The notes: generated by a model not told the origin, from the letters alone. DNA of 64,000 nt from Macrocystis pyrifera (GCA_031763025.1 JASSKH010000006.1:13977479-14041478); one strand, 5' to 3'; counted from the first letter of the stretch, positions 1 to 10,885 are shown. A program made the numbers and translations.

Positions 1-62
1 AGTGGGCTGGAAAGTAAAAGTGATGATGAAAAAAAAAAAAAAAAAAAAAATAAAAAAAAAAA
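1..62 (+). repeat. SINE-alpha 3' tail fragment
   Basis: The first 28 bases match the conserved 3' end of the tRNA-derived SINE seen elsewhere in the window (for example 7,694-7,716) and run into a long A-rich tail. The rest of the copy lies outside the window. Confidence 0.75.
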
Positions 63-235
63 AAGCTAAAGGCTGTGTGGTACATTCATCAGTAGTATTT
101 TTAATAATATACCAGGTACTTCTTGTAACTGCTATAATAATATAAAATGTGTGTTACGCATGCAAAGATGAGTATCAACTATTTAATCAGTCGAACTCGC
201 AGCTGACGTACTTGAAATTTTTATAAAATGTGTGT

Positions 236-700
236 TGGTTCTTCGCATTAAACCTTTCTTTCTCGTACTCATCGACATCCAGCATCCAGCACGCTAGGTG
301 ATCCGCGTGCCTACCAAGATCAATTTCGTGGATTCAAGTCTCACTGCGTGCATGCTCATAGGGACTTTTTCTTGCATAAAAAATTGATTCGCGGAAAGCG
401 CGAGAGCGTGAGTTAGCTACATTCGATGAAAATCGACGAGCAGTGGGAATGCTGAACCCTATGCGCGACAAAAATAAAAAGGCACGTACCGGGGGGGAGA
501 AGGGACGACACCTGTGACCACGGCTTGTCCAGAAGATCGCTGAGGGTAAAACCTCTACGAGTTAGGCTGGAAAGTAAAAGTGATGATTAACAAAAAAAGG
601 AAAAAAAAAGAAGCACAACCAGTCTGCGTGCCGATTCTTTAATCCTACAGGTAGAGAGCTACAAGTTCCGTGGGTCACAAAACTACGCCACAGAGATACT
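236..700 (-). mobile_element. LINE 3' end fragment split by a SINE
   Basis: Positions 236-292 and 612-700 together are the reverse complement of the common LINE 3' end, whose core in LINE orientation includes GTGCTGGATGTCGACG and AACGGTTTAATGTGAAGAA. The SINE at 293-611 separates the halves, and AGCAC is present on both sides as the target duplication. A MITE abuts the inner end at 700. Confidence 0.75.
293..611 (+). mobile_element. SINE-alpha, tRNA-derived, slightly 5'-truncated
   Basis: This copy keeps most of the tRNA-like head, including a box-B-like GGATTCAAGTCTC near 333. It continues through the shared body and ends in an A-rich tail. Box A is mostly lost. Flanking AGCAC repeats at 288-292 and 612-616 mark insertion into an older LINE end. 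Confidence 0.8.
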
Positions 701-808
701 ATCACGGGGGACCATAGTAAACAGGACCTATGGTGTACACAAAAACCTATATACTTACCTATTTTTACTAACAACATTTGGTCCTAATTACTATGGTCCC
801 CTGTAGTA
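700..808. mobile_element. MITE-M copy (short TIR element, TA target)
   Basis: A roughly 109-bp element with inverted ends (TCACGGGGGACCATAG at left; CTATGGTCCCCTGTAG at right) flanked by TA. The interior carries the family core CCTATTTTTACTAACAAC. Five related copies occur in the window. There is no coding capacity, so it would need a transposase in trans, by analogy with Tc1/mariner-type elements that duplicate TA. Confidence 0.8.
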
Positions 809-834
809 CAATAAATATTGGTAAGGTTTTTTAA

Positions 835-1520
835 AGGAGTCGTGTGGCGTCGGTGGATGACGAGCCTGCTTTTCTTGTTTCGTGTTGCCTGATGCCGAGG
901 GGCGGGGCATAGTTGACGAACGCAGGACGGAGACGGCAGACAGGGTAGCAAGGTACCATGCGGACTAGCAGGGAGAACCTGGCTATGCTACTCGTACCAC
1001 AAACTGCTGCCGCTACCTGGAGGGGGTGCTTTGTGCTTTGGTTTGCCTGTTATTTTCCTTGTTTCTTCGTCTTACTCTACTGCTTGTTTGCAAGCAGTTG
1101 CAAGCAGTAGTGTTTGCTTCCTTTTCTTGTTTTTTTACAGCTTGTTCTTTTTAATCTGTCACATCCCCTGCGGGGGGGCACGACAGTTTGTTTCTTCTAC
1201 TTTTTCCTTTATTTTTTTCTCTTTCGATTTTTCTTCTTTGTTTTTTTTTTTTTTTTCTTTGTTTTGTTTTGTTTACCTATTTCATAGAATATGTATGTCG
1301 TGCCTTTCGTATCCACTATGATGAACATGGCATCGCATTGTCCACTGCTGCTGTGCTTGCTGCATACCTGGTACGTGGCAACGTAGTATCTCTGTGGTGC
1401 AGTTTTGTGACCACACAGCAGTACTTGTATCTCTCTGTAGGATTGAAGAGTCGGCACGGACACTGGTTGTGCTGGATGTAGACGGGTAGAAAGAACGGTT
1501 TGATGTTAATAACACAGACT
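835..1520 (+). mobile_element. LINE-A 3' end, 5'-truncated
   Basis: This matches the 3' untranslated region of the LINE-A copies at 5.96-8.15 and 41.4-43.6 kb, from AGGAGTCGTGTGGCG through the T-rich tract (about 1,200-1,280) to the conserved tail at 1,430-1,510. It differs from those copies by a TACCTGGTA word at 1,365-1,373. The interval 1,521-1,764 holds nothing I recognise. Confidence 0.75.
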
Positions 1521-1764
1521 GACACATTGTTACGTATGAAGTAAGCACAAGACGATGCAATGCCATGTCAATACATAATTATGCAGTCGGAAACTAGGAT
1601 TGAAAAGGCCGGTTTCCGATCGGTTATTTTTTCGACTGGATTGTGATTCGCTACCCTTCTTATCGTCCGTCGGATCGAGTACACAGTTTTTGTGTTCTTT
1701 CTGGAGACGTTTCATGTAAGGGAGTGACGACCATAGATTGCACACTCTGGACAAAAAGGGCACA

Positions 1765-2185
1765 GAAATAGTCTACCTTTTTCCTTCTCGTATATTTCCC
1801 CTTGCACGTCCCTTTTGGCTCATGCTCGGGGTAAGTATGTATGTGTCTGAGCTTTGGCTTCCCATTTTATTTATTTATTTGGGATTCTTCTCCTTTTCTT
1901 TTTCTTTTTCTTTTTCTTTTTCGGTTTGGTTTCTTCGTTGCTTCTCTTTCTTTATGGTGTATTTTGGTTGCTGGCGTATGTATGTATGTTGTGTCGGCCG
2001 CACCTAGTGCGAAGGCATGGTATTACGTAGGCTATTAATGCATTACGGTGTGTTATCTCTGTGTCGTAGTCTGTGACCACAGAGCTCGTATCTTTCTAGG
2101 GTGAAGAATCAGCACGGACACTGGGCTTGCTGGATGTCGACGAGTAGAAGAACGGTTTAATGCGAAGAACACACACACACACACA
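1765..2185 (+). mobile_element. LINE-B 3' end, 5'-truncated
   Basis: Nearly identical to the 3' end of the LINE-B copy at 9,640-10,050, including GTGTCGGCCGCACCTAGTG and the closing AGAACGGTTTAATG before an (AC)n tail. Confidence 0.8.
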
Positions 2186-2189
2186 TTAT

Positions 2190-2270
2190 GGCTTCAACAA
2201 TAGACGAGGGGGGGAAACTAATACTGTATCGATGAACATTGCCTGCGACAATAGATTGTGGATATTAAGG
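2190..2270. repeat. Fragment of the 43-bp ATCGAT minisatellite family
   Basis: Shares CAATAGACGAGGGGGG and GCGACAATAGATTGTGG with the start of the array at 38,110. The following stretch, 2,290-2,960, has no recognisable gene or repeat. Confidence 0.6.
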
Positions 2271-3988
2271 ATAGCTACCATGCTACCCAGCAGTAGCCAG
2301 TAGCCTATACCAAGTCGCTAATCGGTAACATAAGCTGTCTGTAGCAAATAGGCCACAGCAGCAGCACAACAACGGGGTGCCATCGCAGTACAGCAGAGCG
2401 GTGTGTTGCGTGTCGATTGTACATATGCGGCATGATCAAATGCCGCTTAGGTATCATTTTGTCGTCACTGGATATCACGCAATAATCTGGTATTAATAAT
2501 AGTACATGGTTCAAGGGTTGGATCCTCGAGAGATCCAATAGTGGCCAACAAGATGTTCATTGCAAAGCCAGTAAGGATATGCAGGACACCACACCACATA
2601 CAGTGTCGTACCTGGTGTTTACTGCTGTGTCGTACGTGGGTTGGTTGCTGAGGACCCGCGTCTGGAACGACACTACACCGAGTAACACACACTATCCAGA
2701 ATACTGGGTAGGCTGTCGTGTGTGGGTTCGGTTGTTCTGTGTGGTACAGTAGATATTGCGGCGTAAGGAATCCGTAAAGGATAGGTTCCGGTTGTGTCGT
2801 TACCCGACGAAGGTTGTCGTAGGAGGTATATGTCTCTGTTTGAGATCATCAAGGTTGGAAGAACAACAGGAGCGTTTGCACGCCCACTCGGTTTACTCCA
2901 CTTCTCTCCCTGATCTCCTGTTCCATCCTGTCCTGTTGGACAAGACCGATAATAACACAACAACAGGCTACCAATTTCCCTTCAACCGTCGACGCTTTGT
3001 TTCCACGAGAAAATACAAATGCGCCATATACTTCGCGATCTCACTCGCCGCCGCCTCCTCCCCCAACTCCATGTCCAAATATACGCTTCTGTGAACAGCA
3101 ACTAAACGCCACTGCGTCCACAAACGCCAAGCAGCTTTATAAGTGACGTTTGTCGAAGGAGACACTCCGACCGTCGCCAGTAAGCCTGCATGATTCCCGA
3201 ACACGTCGGTCCACCACTCTCCCCCGAACTCGTCTCCTTCCATTGCACATGCGGGTAAAAGGAAGATAATCGCGAATTAATATTTTCGCGAGGTCATTTG
3301 GAAATACCATCAGCCAAAACATTACTAACTCCCGGAATATGCGCAGCTTCAAAACACCAACCAGCTCGCATCTTTAACCTGCCCAAATATCGCATCCAAA
3401 GCGCAGCTCTTGGATCACGTGTTCCCCCGCACTTATTAACCCACGTGACCGCCGACACGTTGTCTCTAAGCACAACAGCGGGCGCTGCAACAATGGCCGA
3501 GTGGTCCGATTCCTGCACTGCCATCACATACGCGGTCAATACCGTCCCCAGCAAATTCCAACAAATTAATTGAAATCATGTTAAGCTTTGCGCACTTTGC
3601 CCCTATCTCGGACCTACTTTTCTCTTCAGATGATAAATCGTGTCTCCACCACACCCCTCCGCAGAAACCTCCAACCGCACTAAGAGTAGCGTCCGATAAC
3701 TAATGCCGTTCCGGATCCCATTGCGTGACAGAAAACAAGGTGAATACAAAGACACACCGTCCACCAAATATGGTTCGTGCAGAGCCCCTTTCCACCAATC
3801 TCAATCCGCGTGAAACTCGTGGCCAAATAATACAATAGTCCCCTTAGGTACCGCAGCCAACTGCGTGTTACTACCCTCCTGCTGGCCTTCCAGTCCTACC
3901 ATTAATAACAACCTCCACACAAAGAACCGACCTGGTCTCATGACCGTGGTGACATGACGCAACTTTCCTGTCAAACTCCACATCTCTC

Positions 3989-4097
3989 TATTACGGGGGT
4001 CCATAGTTAATAGGACCTATGGTATAGATAAAAACCAATATATTTACCTATTTTTACTAACAAAATTTGGTCCCATTAACTATGGACTCCCGTAATA
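3989..4097. mobile_element. MITE-M copy inside the DIRS-like fossil
   Basis: A 109-bp element with near-perfect inverted ends (TATTACGGGGGTCCATAG and CTATGGACTCCCGTAATA) flanked by TA. It was inserted after the fossil, so it is younger than its host element. Confidence 0.85.
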
Positions 4098-5507
4098 GCA
4101 GTTGCGGTTTTTCTAGTCGATGGCCACTTTCGCAACAGTAGTAAAATTCGTTACGTTTCCGTTCCGGCAATTTCATCTTCATTCGTTGCGTATCGATGTC
4201 AAAACCCAAAACTTCTTGACACACTGCCCAATTCGTCAATTTCTTATGTGACAAAAAAACAGGCACACAGGATTTTTGCTGTCATCCCCAAACATCTTCA
4301 AGGGATCCGAAATCGCAGAAAGTGTTGCTGTTAACAGCCGACTCTCGTTACCACGCTTACATGCTTCCAAATTCAGCATATCGTCGACACACATCTAAGC
4401 GTAAAACTACGTCTCTGAGTGACCATGTAGTTCAGGTACGACATCGACTCCAGGAGGAGCACACATCGCCATTGATCCTTCCGCAGGGACCAAAACCTTA
4501 ACATCCTTTGCTATCAATCGCGCTTCTGGCAAAACCACTGCTGCTGTATCAACGTCAGTGTTGCGATGCGAATGAAGAATTGCCGCAGCCATCAAACCCC
4601 ACCATCCAGGTGATGAACGCCAACCGAACGCCAACCTGAAATCAAGAACAGTGTACTCCCCTACCAAATATGAAAAAAATAGGTGCTTTGTCCCACTCAA
4701 CGTAAACTCTTCGGAATGCGTCCCCTTCACGTCCATTTTTGAACTATAAATGGGCACGTCGGCGCCGACTTGTTCGCGACGCGCGCACGTTTGCGCGATA
4801 TATCTGAATAGGACCTCCCCCAAATCACACGCAGGCGCTTTGTCGAAATCAGTGTCTGAGTTCACTCCATGACCTACTATCAAATCCAGTATCACTCTCA
4901 CTTTCTTTCATTCCTCTACCGCAGCCAATGGGGATATTCTCAACCCCCGAACCGCACATGCTGCCGACCGGTGTAAAGGTAAAACGCGACCACTCACTAT
5001 GTCCTCTATGACCCTGTCCAACAACAAACCATTGTGCTGTAACGTGCCGGAATGATTCCCATATAGCAATGATGTTTCCAAATTTCCTCCCTCGATGACA
5101 TCGACTGACACTCCGTGCCTAACCGCTTGCATCAAACGCTTCATGTCATTGAAACCTTTCGAACCGAAATGTTGCTCTATCAAGTTAGCATTACGATGCG
5201 AAGCTATCAACCCCCCACCGAATGAAGCAGCTACCTTTCCCACCCTTCCACCACACTTCAAAGCCCCTACTGTTGCACTATCCGCCAGTTTTTTCAAAGC
5301 GTTTAATGCATTGGATCTCTGCGCCTCTCTTTGAATTGCGTTGAAAGCATCAGGTCTCTCTGTAGCTTCCGCCAGTCGTGCCTTGTATTCTGCCAGCCTC
5401 TTTCTTGTCTGATGGTAATCCTCCCCCAATCTCACCATTTGCTCCAGAATATGACACTCCGAAATCGTTGGATCCACTCCTCCTTCATCGTAGATTCCAT
5501 AGCTCGG

Positions 5508-5606
5508 CTTAAATTATGGTCCTCCTCGGTCCATCGAACGGCGATTGACCATACAAAAGCAAGGATAGTCCTCCTTGGTCGATCGAACAACGATTGACCA
5601 AGCAAA
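5508..5606. repeat. Tandem pair of about 50 bp
   Basis: Two diverged copies of GTCCTCCTYGGTCSATCGAA followed by GATTGACCA stand side by side. They lie just outside the gag-like end of the fossil retroelement and could be terminal repeats, but I cannot prove that. Confidence 0.45.
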
Positions 5607-5962
5607 AAACCCCAAAAAATATTTTTTTTCACCCAGATTTCCTCCGTTCAATCTTCTACATTTTGTTGTTGTTCTCACATTAGCTCATCGCCACAATACA
5701 CTGCATTCTGTGGTCACAGGACAGGCTCCAACAACTCTGCACTGAAAGAATACCTAGGCTGTAGGTAGAAATGAAAAACAAGCAAAGAATAATACGCATG
5801 ATACTGAAGTACATCTACGCTTGAATTGATTGTTTTTCTTCCTTTTTTTATTTTATTTTTTTTCGACGTCGCTTTCGATTTTTCGACGTCGAGTTGTTTT
5901 TTTCATCCTTTCTATTCCTATATATATTATTGTGTGCGGTCTTCTCGGTTTCTTTGGCGACT

Positions 5963-6967
5963 TGTAAAGCAGCAGGCCTTACGGTGTCGGAAAAGAAGAC
6001 AGAGACTATGCTTCTACAAACGCCAGACCAGAAAACCCTCGCACCACCGCTCGTTATCGAAGCAGCAGGCCAGAGGTATAAGCAGACGGCCCAGTTCTTG
6101 TACCTAGGCGGCGTTATCCACGAAAATGCTGACCTCTCGCTCGAAATCGACCGACGGATCCGTCTCATGCGAGCATGCCTCAAACGGTTCGGCCCGGAGC
6201 TGTATGATAGGACGACCGCCCCCCCCTAGCCTGAAAGTCCGAATGCTGAAGGCCGAGGTGATTGAGACCCTGCTCTACGGGTGTGTGACGTGGACCCTCA
6301 GAGCGGAACACTTTGCCAAGCTTCGAACGGCTCACCACCAAGTCCTGTTGCGAGTCATTGGCTTCCAACGCCGACTTCGTACTGACCATGCCACCCTCTC
6401 GTACGCGAAGGCCCTCAAGATGACACGTTGCGAGAGCATCGAAACGACCATCCGCAAACGGCGTCTCTTCTCTTCGCGGGGGGGGTGGCACGGCAAAGCA
6501 AGGATCGATTACCCAGCCGGGTGATGTTCGGGACGATTGCTGGTGGGGAGAACCCGAGACCTGGCGGACAGGTTGAGACTTGGCATAGATGCGTAGTCGA
6601 AGACCTTAGGGAGTTCCGCGCCACCGAAGGGTCAACGGAACTTGCTCCCTTGGTGTTTGGAGTTGAGACCGCGCTGTGGCCCACTGCTGCAAAAAAGGCG
6701 GGGAAGTGGTACCGGGGGATCCTGGAAGCAGCCGAACGGTTCATGGTGAGGTGGCACGAGGCTGAGGCTGAGCTGAGCAGGCAGCGCCGCGCATCCGCCG
6801 TGGGTGGTGTCCAAGGGAATGGGGGGAGGAGGGGCAACAAGAGGAGTAGAAGAAAACCCGACCAAGGGAATGCGGAGAGGGGGGGGGAGAGGAGTAGAAG
6901 GGAAACTGCAGTGGACGAAAGTAGGAAGGAGATGGCAGATAGGGTAGCCAGGTACCGGGCAGACTAA
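5963..6967 (+). pseudogene. LINE-A reverse transcriptase C-terminus, frame-broken
   Basis: The translation starts after the catalytic YADD motif, at [20 protein letters not shown], and continues through the thumb and C-terminal region to an arginine-rich tail. Relative to the 41.7-kb copy the frame shifts in the C run near 6,221-6,228 (one extra base) and again near 6,470-6,482, where TCTTC and G-run lengths differ. Both are homopolymer-type changes, so assembly error is possible for either. Without the N-terminal half the protein could not act as a polymerase. Confidence 0.8.
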
Positions 6968-7406
6968 GGAGTAGAACATGCCTATACTACTCGTACCACC
7001 AACTGGTGCAGCTGGGTCGAACGTGGTCTTCCTTTGTCTTCCTGTTGTTTTTGTTTATTTTTATTTCATTTTATTGTCTTCTTTGCGGTGACCCTATGTG
7101 ATTTTCATTTCTCTTCCTTTCTCCGATTGATAAGCCTTATTGAAGGAGTCGTGTGGCGTGGGTGGATGACGAGCCTGCTCTGCTTGTTTCGTACTGTCTG
7201 ACGCCGAGGGGCCGGGCATAGTTGACGAACGCTGGACGATGGTGGCAGACAGGGTAGCAAGGTACCAGGCGGGCCAGCAGGGAGACCCTGGCTGTGCTAC
7301 TCGTACCATAAACTGCTGCCGCTACCTGGAGCATGCCTTGTGCTTTGTTTGGTTTGCCTGTTATTTTTACCTTGGTTCTTAGTCTTACTCTGTTGACGAC
7401 TAGTGG

Positions 7407-7722
7407 CCGGCGTCCCCGGTGGTTTGGTAGGTGGTCCGCGAGCCTATCAAGATCAATTTCGTGAGTTCGAGTCTCACCGAGTGCATGCTCGTAGGGACTT
7501 TTTCTTGCATAAAATTGATTAGCGGAAAGCGCGAGAGCGTGAGTTAGCTGTACATTCGATGAAAGTCGACGAGCAGTGGGAATGCTGAACCCTATGCGCG
7601 ATAAAAACTAAAGGCACGTACCGGGGGGGAAGGGACGACACCTGTGACCACGGCTTGTCCAGAAGATCGTCGAGGGTAAAACCTCCTACGAGTGGGCTGG
7701 AAAGTAAAAGTGATGAAAAAAA
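7407..7722 (+). mobile_element. SINE-alpha, full-length, inserted in LINE-A
   Basis: The head CCGGCGTCCCCGGTGGTTTG contains a box-A-like stretch, and GAGTTCGAGTCTCACC supplies box B, which together indicate a tRNA-derived RNA polymerase III promoter. The body ends in GGGCTGGAAAGTAAAAGTG plus an A tail. AGTGG flanks it on both sides. The sister LINE at 43,206-43,215 has the uninterrupted site, so this is a precise filled/empty pair. Confidence 0.9.
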
Positions 7723-8429
7723 AGTGGTGTTTTCTTCTTTTTCTTTTTTTTTTCCAGCTCGTTCTTTTCAAGTGTCTGCCACGTCCCCTACGTGGGGGTA
7801 CGATGGTTTGTTGCTATACTGAAGTATATACATATACCAGGTATATTTTTGTTTCTTTTTTTTGTTTCTTTTCTCTTTCGAATTGTCTTTGTTTTTGTTT
7901 TTGTTTTTTCTCTTTGTTTCGTTTTTGTTTCTCTAGGTCATGGAATGTGTATGTCGTGCCTGTCGTACGCAGTATGATGACATGGCATTGCATTACATAC
8001 GTGGCAACGTAGTATCTCTGTGGCGTAGCTTTGTGACCACAGAACTTGTATCTCTCTAGGTTTGAAGAATCGGCATGGACACTGGTTGTGCTGGATGTCG
8101 ACGCGTAGAAAGAACGGTTTAATGTGAAGAAAACAACAACAACAACAGCAGCGTACCGCATACAATACCTGATACGTACGTGTCGCGGACCTCACTTTTT
8201 ATTTTTTCTGAGGTGGAAACACACAATAGAGTGCGCAGATTTTTGCAGATTGTAGGTTCGTAGGTTCGCAAGCTACGCGAGGGCTGTAGAACAGCGAAAA
8301 GAACCTAAAACACAAACATACCTACCCCGCTATTAAGAACACTATAGAAACGAACAGGAAACTAATACTCGTAGACAAAGAACGAAAAGGAAGACGACGA
8401 AGCAAACCAAAAAAAGGAAAATTAGATAC

Positions 8430-10050
8430 CTGATGACAGTCATCGTGACTGTCTTCGAAGCAGTAGGTCTCACGGTATCCGAGAAGAAGACAGAGACGAT
8501 GCTCCTACGAACACCGGATCAGACGTTTACCACCTCACCGCTCGCGATCGAAGCTGCAGGCCAAAAGTATAAACAGACGACCCAGTTATTGTACCTAGGA
8601 GGCATTATCCACGAGAACGCTGACCTCTCCTTCGAAATCGAGCGACGAATCCGTCTGATGCGGGCATGCCTCAAACGGTATGGTCCGGAACTGTACGATA
8701 GGACGAACGCACCGCTTATTCTGAAAGTCCGGATGCTGAAGGCCGAGGTGATTGAGACCTTGCTGTACGGGTGCGTGACGTGGACCCTCAATGCGGACCA
8801 CTTCGCCAAGCTTCGATCAGCCCACCACGAAGTCCTTCTGCGAGTCATTGGTTTCCAGCGCCGACTACGCACCGACCACACAACCCTCTCGTATGCGAAG
8901 GCGCTCAGGATAACACGATGCGAAAGTATCGAAACGACCATCCGTAAACGGCGACTCTTCTTTGCGGGGGCTGTGGTGCGGCAACACGAGGGGCGATTGC
9001 CCAGTCGGTTGATGTTCGGGACGATCGCTGGTGGGGGGAGCCCGAAACCAGGCGGGCAGCCCAAGACTTGGCCTAGGGTCATTGCTGAGGACCTTAGAGT
9101 GTTCAAAGCCACCGAGGGATCAACGGAAGACTCCCCCTTAGTCTTTGGAGTTGGGACCGCACTGTGGCCCACTGCAGCAAAACAGACGGGAAAGTGGTAC
9201 CGGGGAATCCTCGAAGCAGCTGAACAGTTCATGGGCAGGTGGCACGAGGCTGAGGCAAAGCTGAGTAGACAGCGCCGTGCATCCGCTGCAGGTAGTGTTA
9301 GAGGGAATGGGGGGAGGGGTAACAGCAGGAGGGGTAAAAGGAACACCGTACAAGTGTATGGGGGCAGGGGGGGGAACAGGAGGAGTAGAAGGGAAACCGC
9401 GGTAGAAGAGAGTAGCAGAGAGACCGCAGATAGGGTAGCAAGGTACCAGGCCGACTAATAGGTTGGGCTTTTCTTTGCTACTCGTACCGCCAACTGCTGC
9501 GGCCGTTCGGTATGCATTTTGATTTTTTTCCCTTCTTATCCTTATGAAAGAAGTAGTACATAGTGGGTGGGTGACGAACGTATTTTGGCCCACTCACTAT
9601 TGCTCTTTTTACTTAGGTAAGTGTTCACCGGGATGCATAGTCCCCTTTTTCCTTCTCGTATCTTTCCCCTTGCACGTCCCTTTTGGCTCATGCTCGGGGT
9701 AAGTATGTATGTGTCTGAGCTTTGGCTTCCCATTTTATTTACATATTTGGGATTCTTCTCCTTTTCTTTTTCTTTTTCTTGTTCTTTTTCGGTTTGGTTT
9801 CTTCGTTGCTTCTCTTTCTTTATGGTGTATTTTGGTTGCTGGCGTATGTATGTATGTTGTGTCGGCCGCACCTAGTGCGAAGGCATGGTATTGCGTAGGC
9901 TATTAATGCATTACGGTGTGTTATCTCTGTGTCGTAGTCTGTGACCACAGAGCTCGTATCTTTCTAGGGTGAAGAATCAGCACGGACGCTGGGCTTGCTG
10001 GATGTCGACGAGTAGAAGAACGGTTTAATGTGAAGAACACACACACACAC
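8430..10050 (+). mobile_element. LINE-B copy 1 (5'-truncated)
   Basis: A second LINE subfamily. It starts inside the reverse transcriptase and carries the coding region at 8,433-9,458. It then has a 3' UTR different from LINE-A, with TTTTGGCCCACTCACTATTG and a T-rich tract, ending in the same conserved tail and (AC)n. A minus-strand copy lies at 14.3-15.5 kb. The 280 bp before it (8,150-8,430) contain no recognisable feature. Confidence 0.85.
8433..9458 (+). CDS. LINE-B reverse transcriptase, C-terminal 341 residues (truncated)
   Basis: An open frame of 341 codons covering the part of a non-LTR reverse transcriptase after the YADD box. Visible marks are [20 protein letters not shown] (residues about 10-29), [20 protein letters not shown] (about 54-73), [10 protein letters not shown] (about 109-118) and FAGAVVRQHEGRLPSRLMFG (about 172-191). 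An Arg/Gly/Ser-rich basic C-terminus follows. The catalytic palm is absent because the copy is 5'-truncated, so it should be inactive despite lacking internal stops. The ATG is simply the first in-frame methionine after the truncation point and is not a real start. The unbroken frame suggests a fairly recent insertion. Confidence 0.8.
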   Translation: MTVIVTVFEAVGLTVSEKKTETMLLRTPDQTFTTSPLAIEAAGQKYKQTTQLLYLGGIIHENADLSFEIERRIRLMRACLKRYGPELYDRTNAPLILKVRMLKAEVIETLLYGCVTWTLNADHFAKLRSAHHEVLLRVIGFQRRLRTDHTTLSYAKALRITRCESIETTIRKRRLFFAGAVVRQHEGRLPSRLMFGTIAGGGSPKPGGQPKTWPRVIAEDLRVFKATEGSTEDSPLVFGVGTALWPTAAKQTGKWYRGILEAAEQFMGRWHEAEAKLSRQRRASAAGSVRGNGGRGNSRRGKRNTVQVYGGRGGNRRSRRETAVEESSRETADRVARYQAD

Positions 10051-10159
10051 CAAAAAGCAAAAAAAAAGAAGATACAGACAAAGACTAATGGCGACATTAT
10101 ATATAGATGTTATGGTACTCACACGCTATGCAATGGAAAAATAAACTTGACCTCTAAGG

Positions 10160-10236
10160 CAGTATTGCAGTCCCGATTTGGGTACAACCAGTCTAATTCC
10201 AAGGGCTTAGTCCCCAGAACGGGACTGCAGTACTAA
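10160..10236. repeat. Small hairpin element (about 75 bp)
   Basis: Inverted arms AGTATTGCAGTCCCGATTTG and, read on the other strand, AGTACTGCAGTCCCGTTCTG enclose about 32 bp. The size and arms suggest a minimal TIR element or a structured RNA hairpin. I found no second copy in this window. The interval 10,237-10,540 holds nothing recognisable. Confidence 0.55.
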
Positions 10237-10544
10237 CAGGATCAACAGGCCCGTCATCCGTCCACGAAACAAGACTTCCTTTCACAGGGACAGAAGGGAA
10301 GACCCCAGATAAGATGACCACACATCATGAAGAATGCAAAATACCAGGTAATAAAAAACCTATCAAGCGTAAGACGGCGAAATTCACGCGTGGTCCACGC
10401 AAATTCGTCCATTCACTTTTCAGTGCTTGTCTTTTAATGCTGGACATCGAAACCAGAAACCTTTCGGCACGATGAGGCTGAAATAACTTCGATAACGACA
10501 CTTACTTATAGTTACCGTACCGAAAAACCCAATTCGTCCATGAC

Positions 10545-10885
10545 GATTACGATGATAACGATCACGACAAAGGAAGCGAAAACACGGCGCTCAAAGCCCG
10601 CAAATCACACACCCCGCCCATCTCACTCTTGTTTTTTTGTTGTCGCGTGATCCATACGAGACCCTGGGTGATTCGCGTCTGTCTCGGGTCTCGCAACGTC
10701 TCTACCACGGGTTGCGTAAGTCCTGCCGATCTGCGGCCTACACGGCGGTGTGACGGGTACGATGTTATCATACTATTAATAATATTTGACGATAATCATC
10801 GTTATCGTTATCGTTATTGAAGTTATTTTGGCTTTATCGTATCGACACGTTTGTTTCTGATTTCGATAGCCAACACTGATGAGTA
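10545..10885. mobile_element. hAT-like element end with iterated CGATAA-type words
   Basis: The stretch 10,785-10,878 is built of repeated CGTTATCGTTATCG words and closes with TTTCGATAGCCAACACTGAT. A related end occurs at 26,322-26,400, and a third terminus CCCAACACTG occurs at 19,527-19,536. The reverse-strand terminus (C/T)AGTGTTGG resembles hAT-type TIRs. No transposase is seen and the other end is not clear. Confidence 0.4.

Larger units (their letters stand above)
2968..5620 (-). mobile_element. Fossil DIRS-like (tyrosine-recombinase) retrotransposon
   Basis: On the minus strand, in order, I see a coiled-coil-like possible gag segment (5,477-4,908), a reverse transcriptase block (4,901 to about 4,057), a connection segment (4,004-3,801), an RNase H block (3,554-3,294) and the start of a tyrosine-recombinase region (3,243-2,968). 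This order (RT, RNase H, then a phage-type recombinase rather than an integrase) is characteristic of the DIRS/Ngaro group. A MITE-M copy is inserted at 3,989-4,097. The element is broken, with several breaks, and looks old. A short direct repeat at 5,508-5,600 may be part of its end. Family is inferred from domain order and residue patterns only. The interval 5,620-5,960 has no recognisable feature. Confidence 0.65.
5963..8150 (+). mobile_element. LINE-A copy 1 (non-LTR retrotransposon, 5'-truncated)
   Basis: A 5'-truncated non-LTR element running from inside the reverse transcriptase to a 3' tail of AAC repeats at about 8,130-8,150. Apart from the SINE at 7,407-7,722 it is almost identical to the copy at 41,750-43,630. 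The C-terminal architecture (YLGG motif, [14 protein letters not shown]...RLPSR) and microsatellite tail resemble RTE-type LINEs. The clade is tentative because no endonuclease domain is present. Confidence 0.85.

Noticed and set aside
1031-1321. Phe/Leu-rich small frames over T-rich tracts (also near 1,860, 7,800, 9,720 and 43,280)
   Set aside because: Produced by TTTCTTTTT tracts in LINE 3' UTRs. They recur with the repeat, and their composition mimics membrane segments.
8519-9346. 275-codon frame opposite the LINE-B coding region (and similar antisense frames at 6,415-6,840, 16,912-17,337 and 42,140-42,646)
   Set aside because: Exact antisense shadow of the reverse transcriptase frame. 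The G/C-rich codons keep the opposite strand open, and the Pro/Ser-rich translation has no motif.
9138-9593. 151-codon minus frame repeated on the other strand at 14,752-15,207
   Set aside because: Conserved only because both lie in LINE-B copies, antisense to the basic C-terminal tail.
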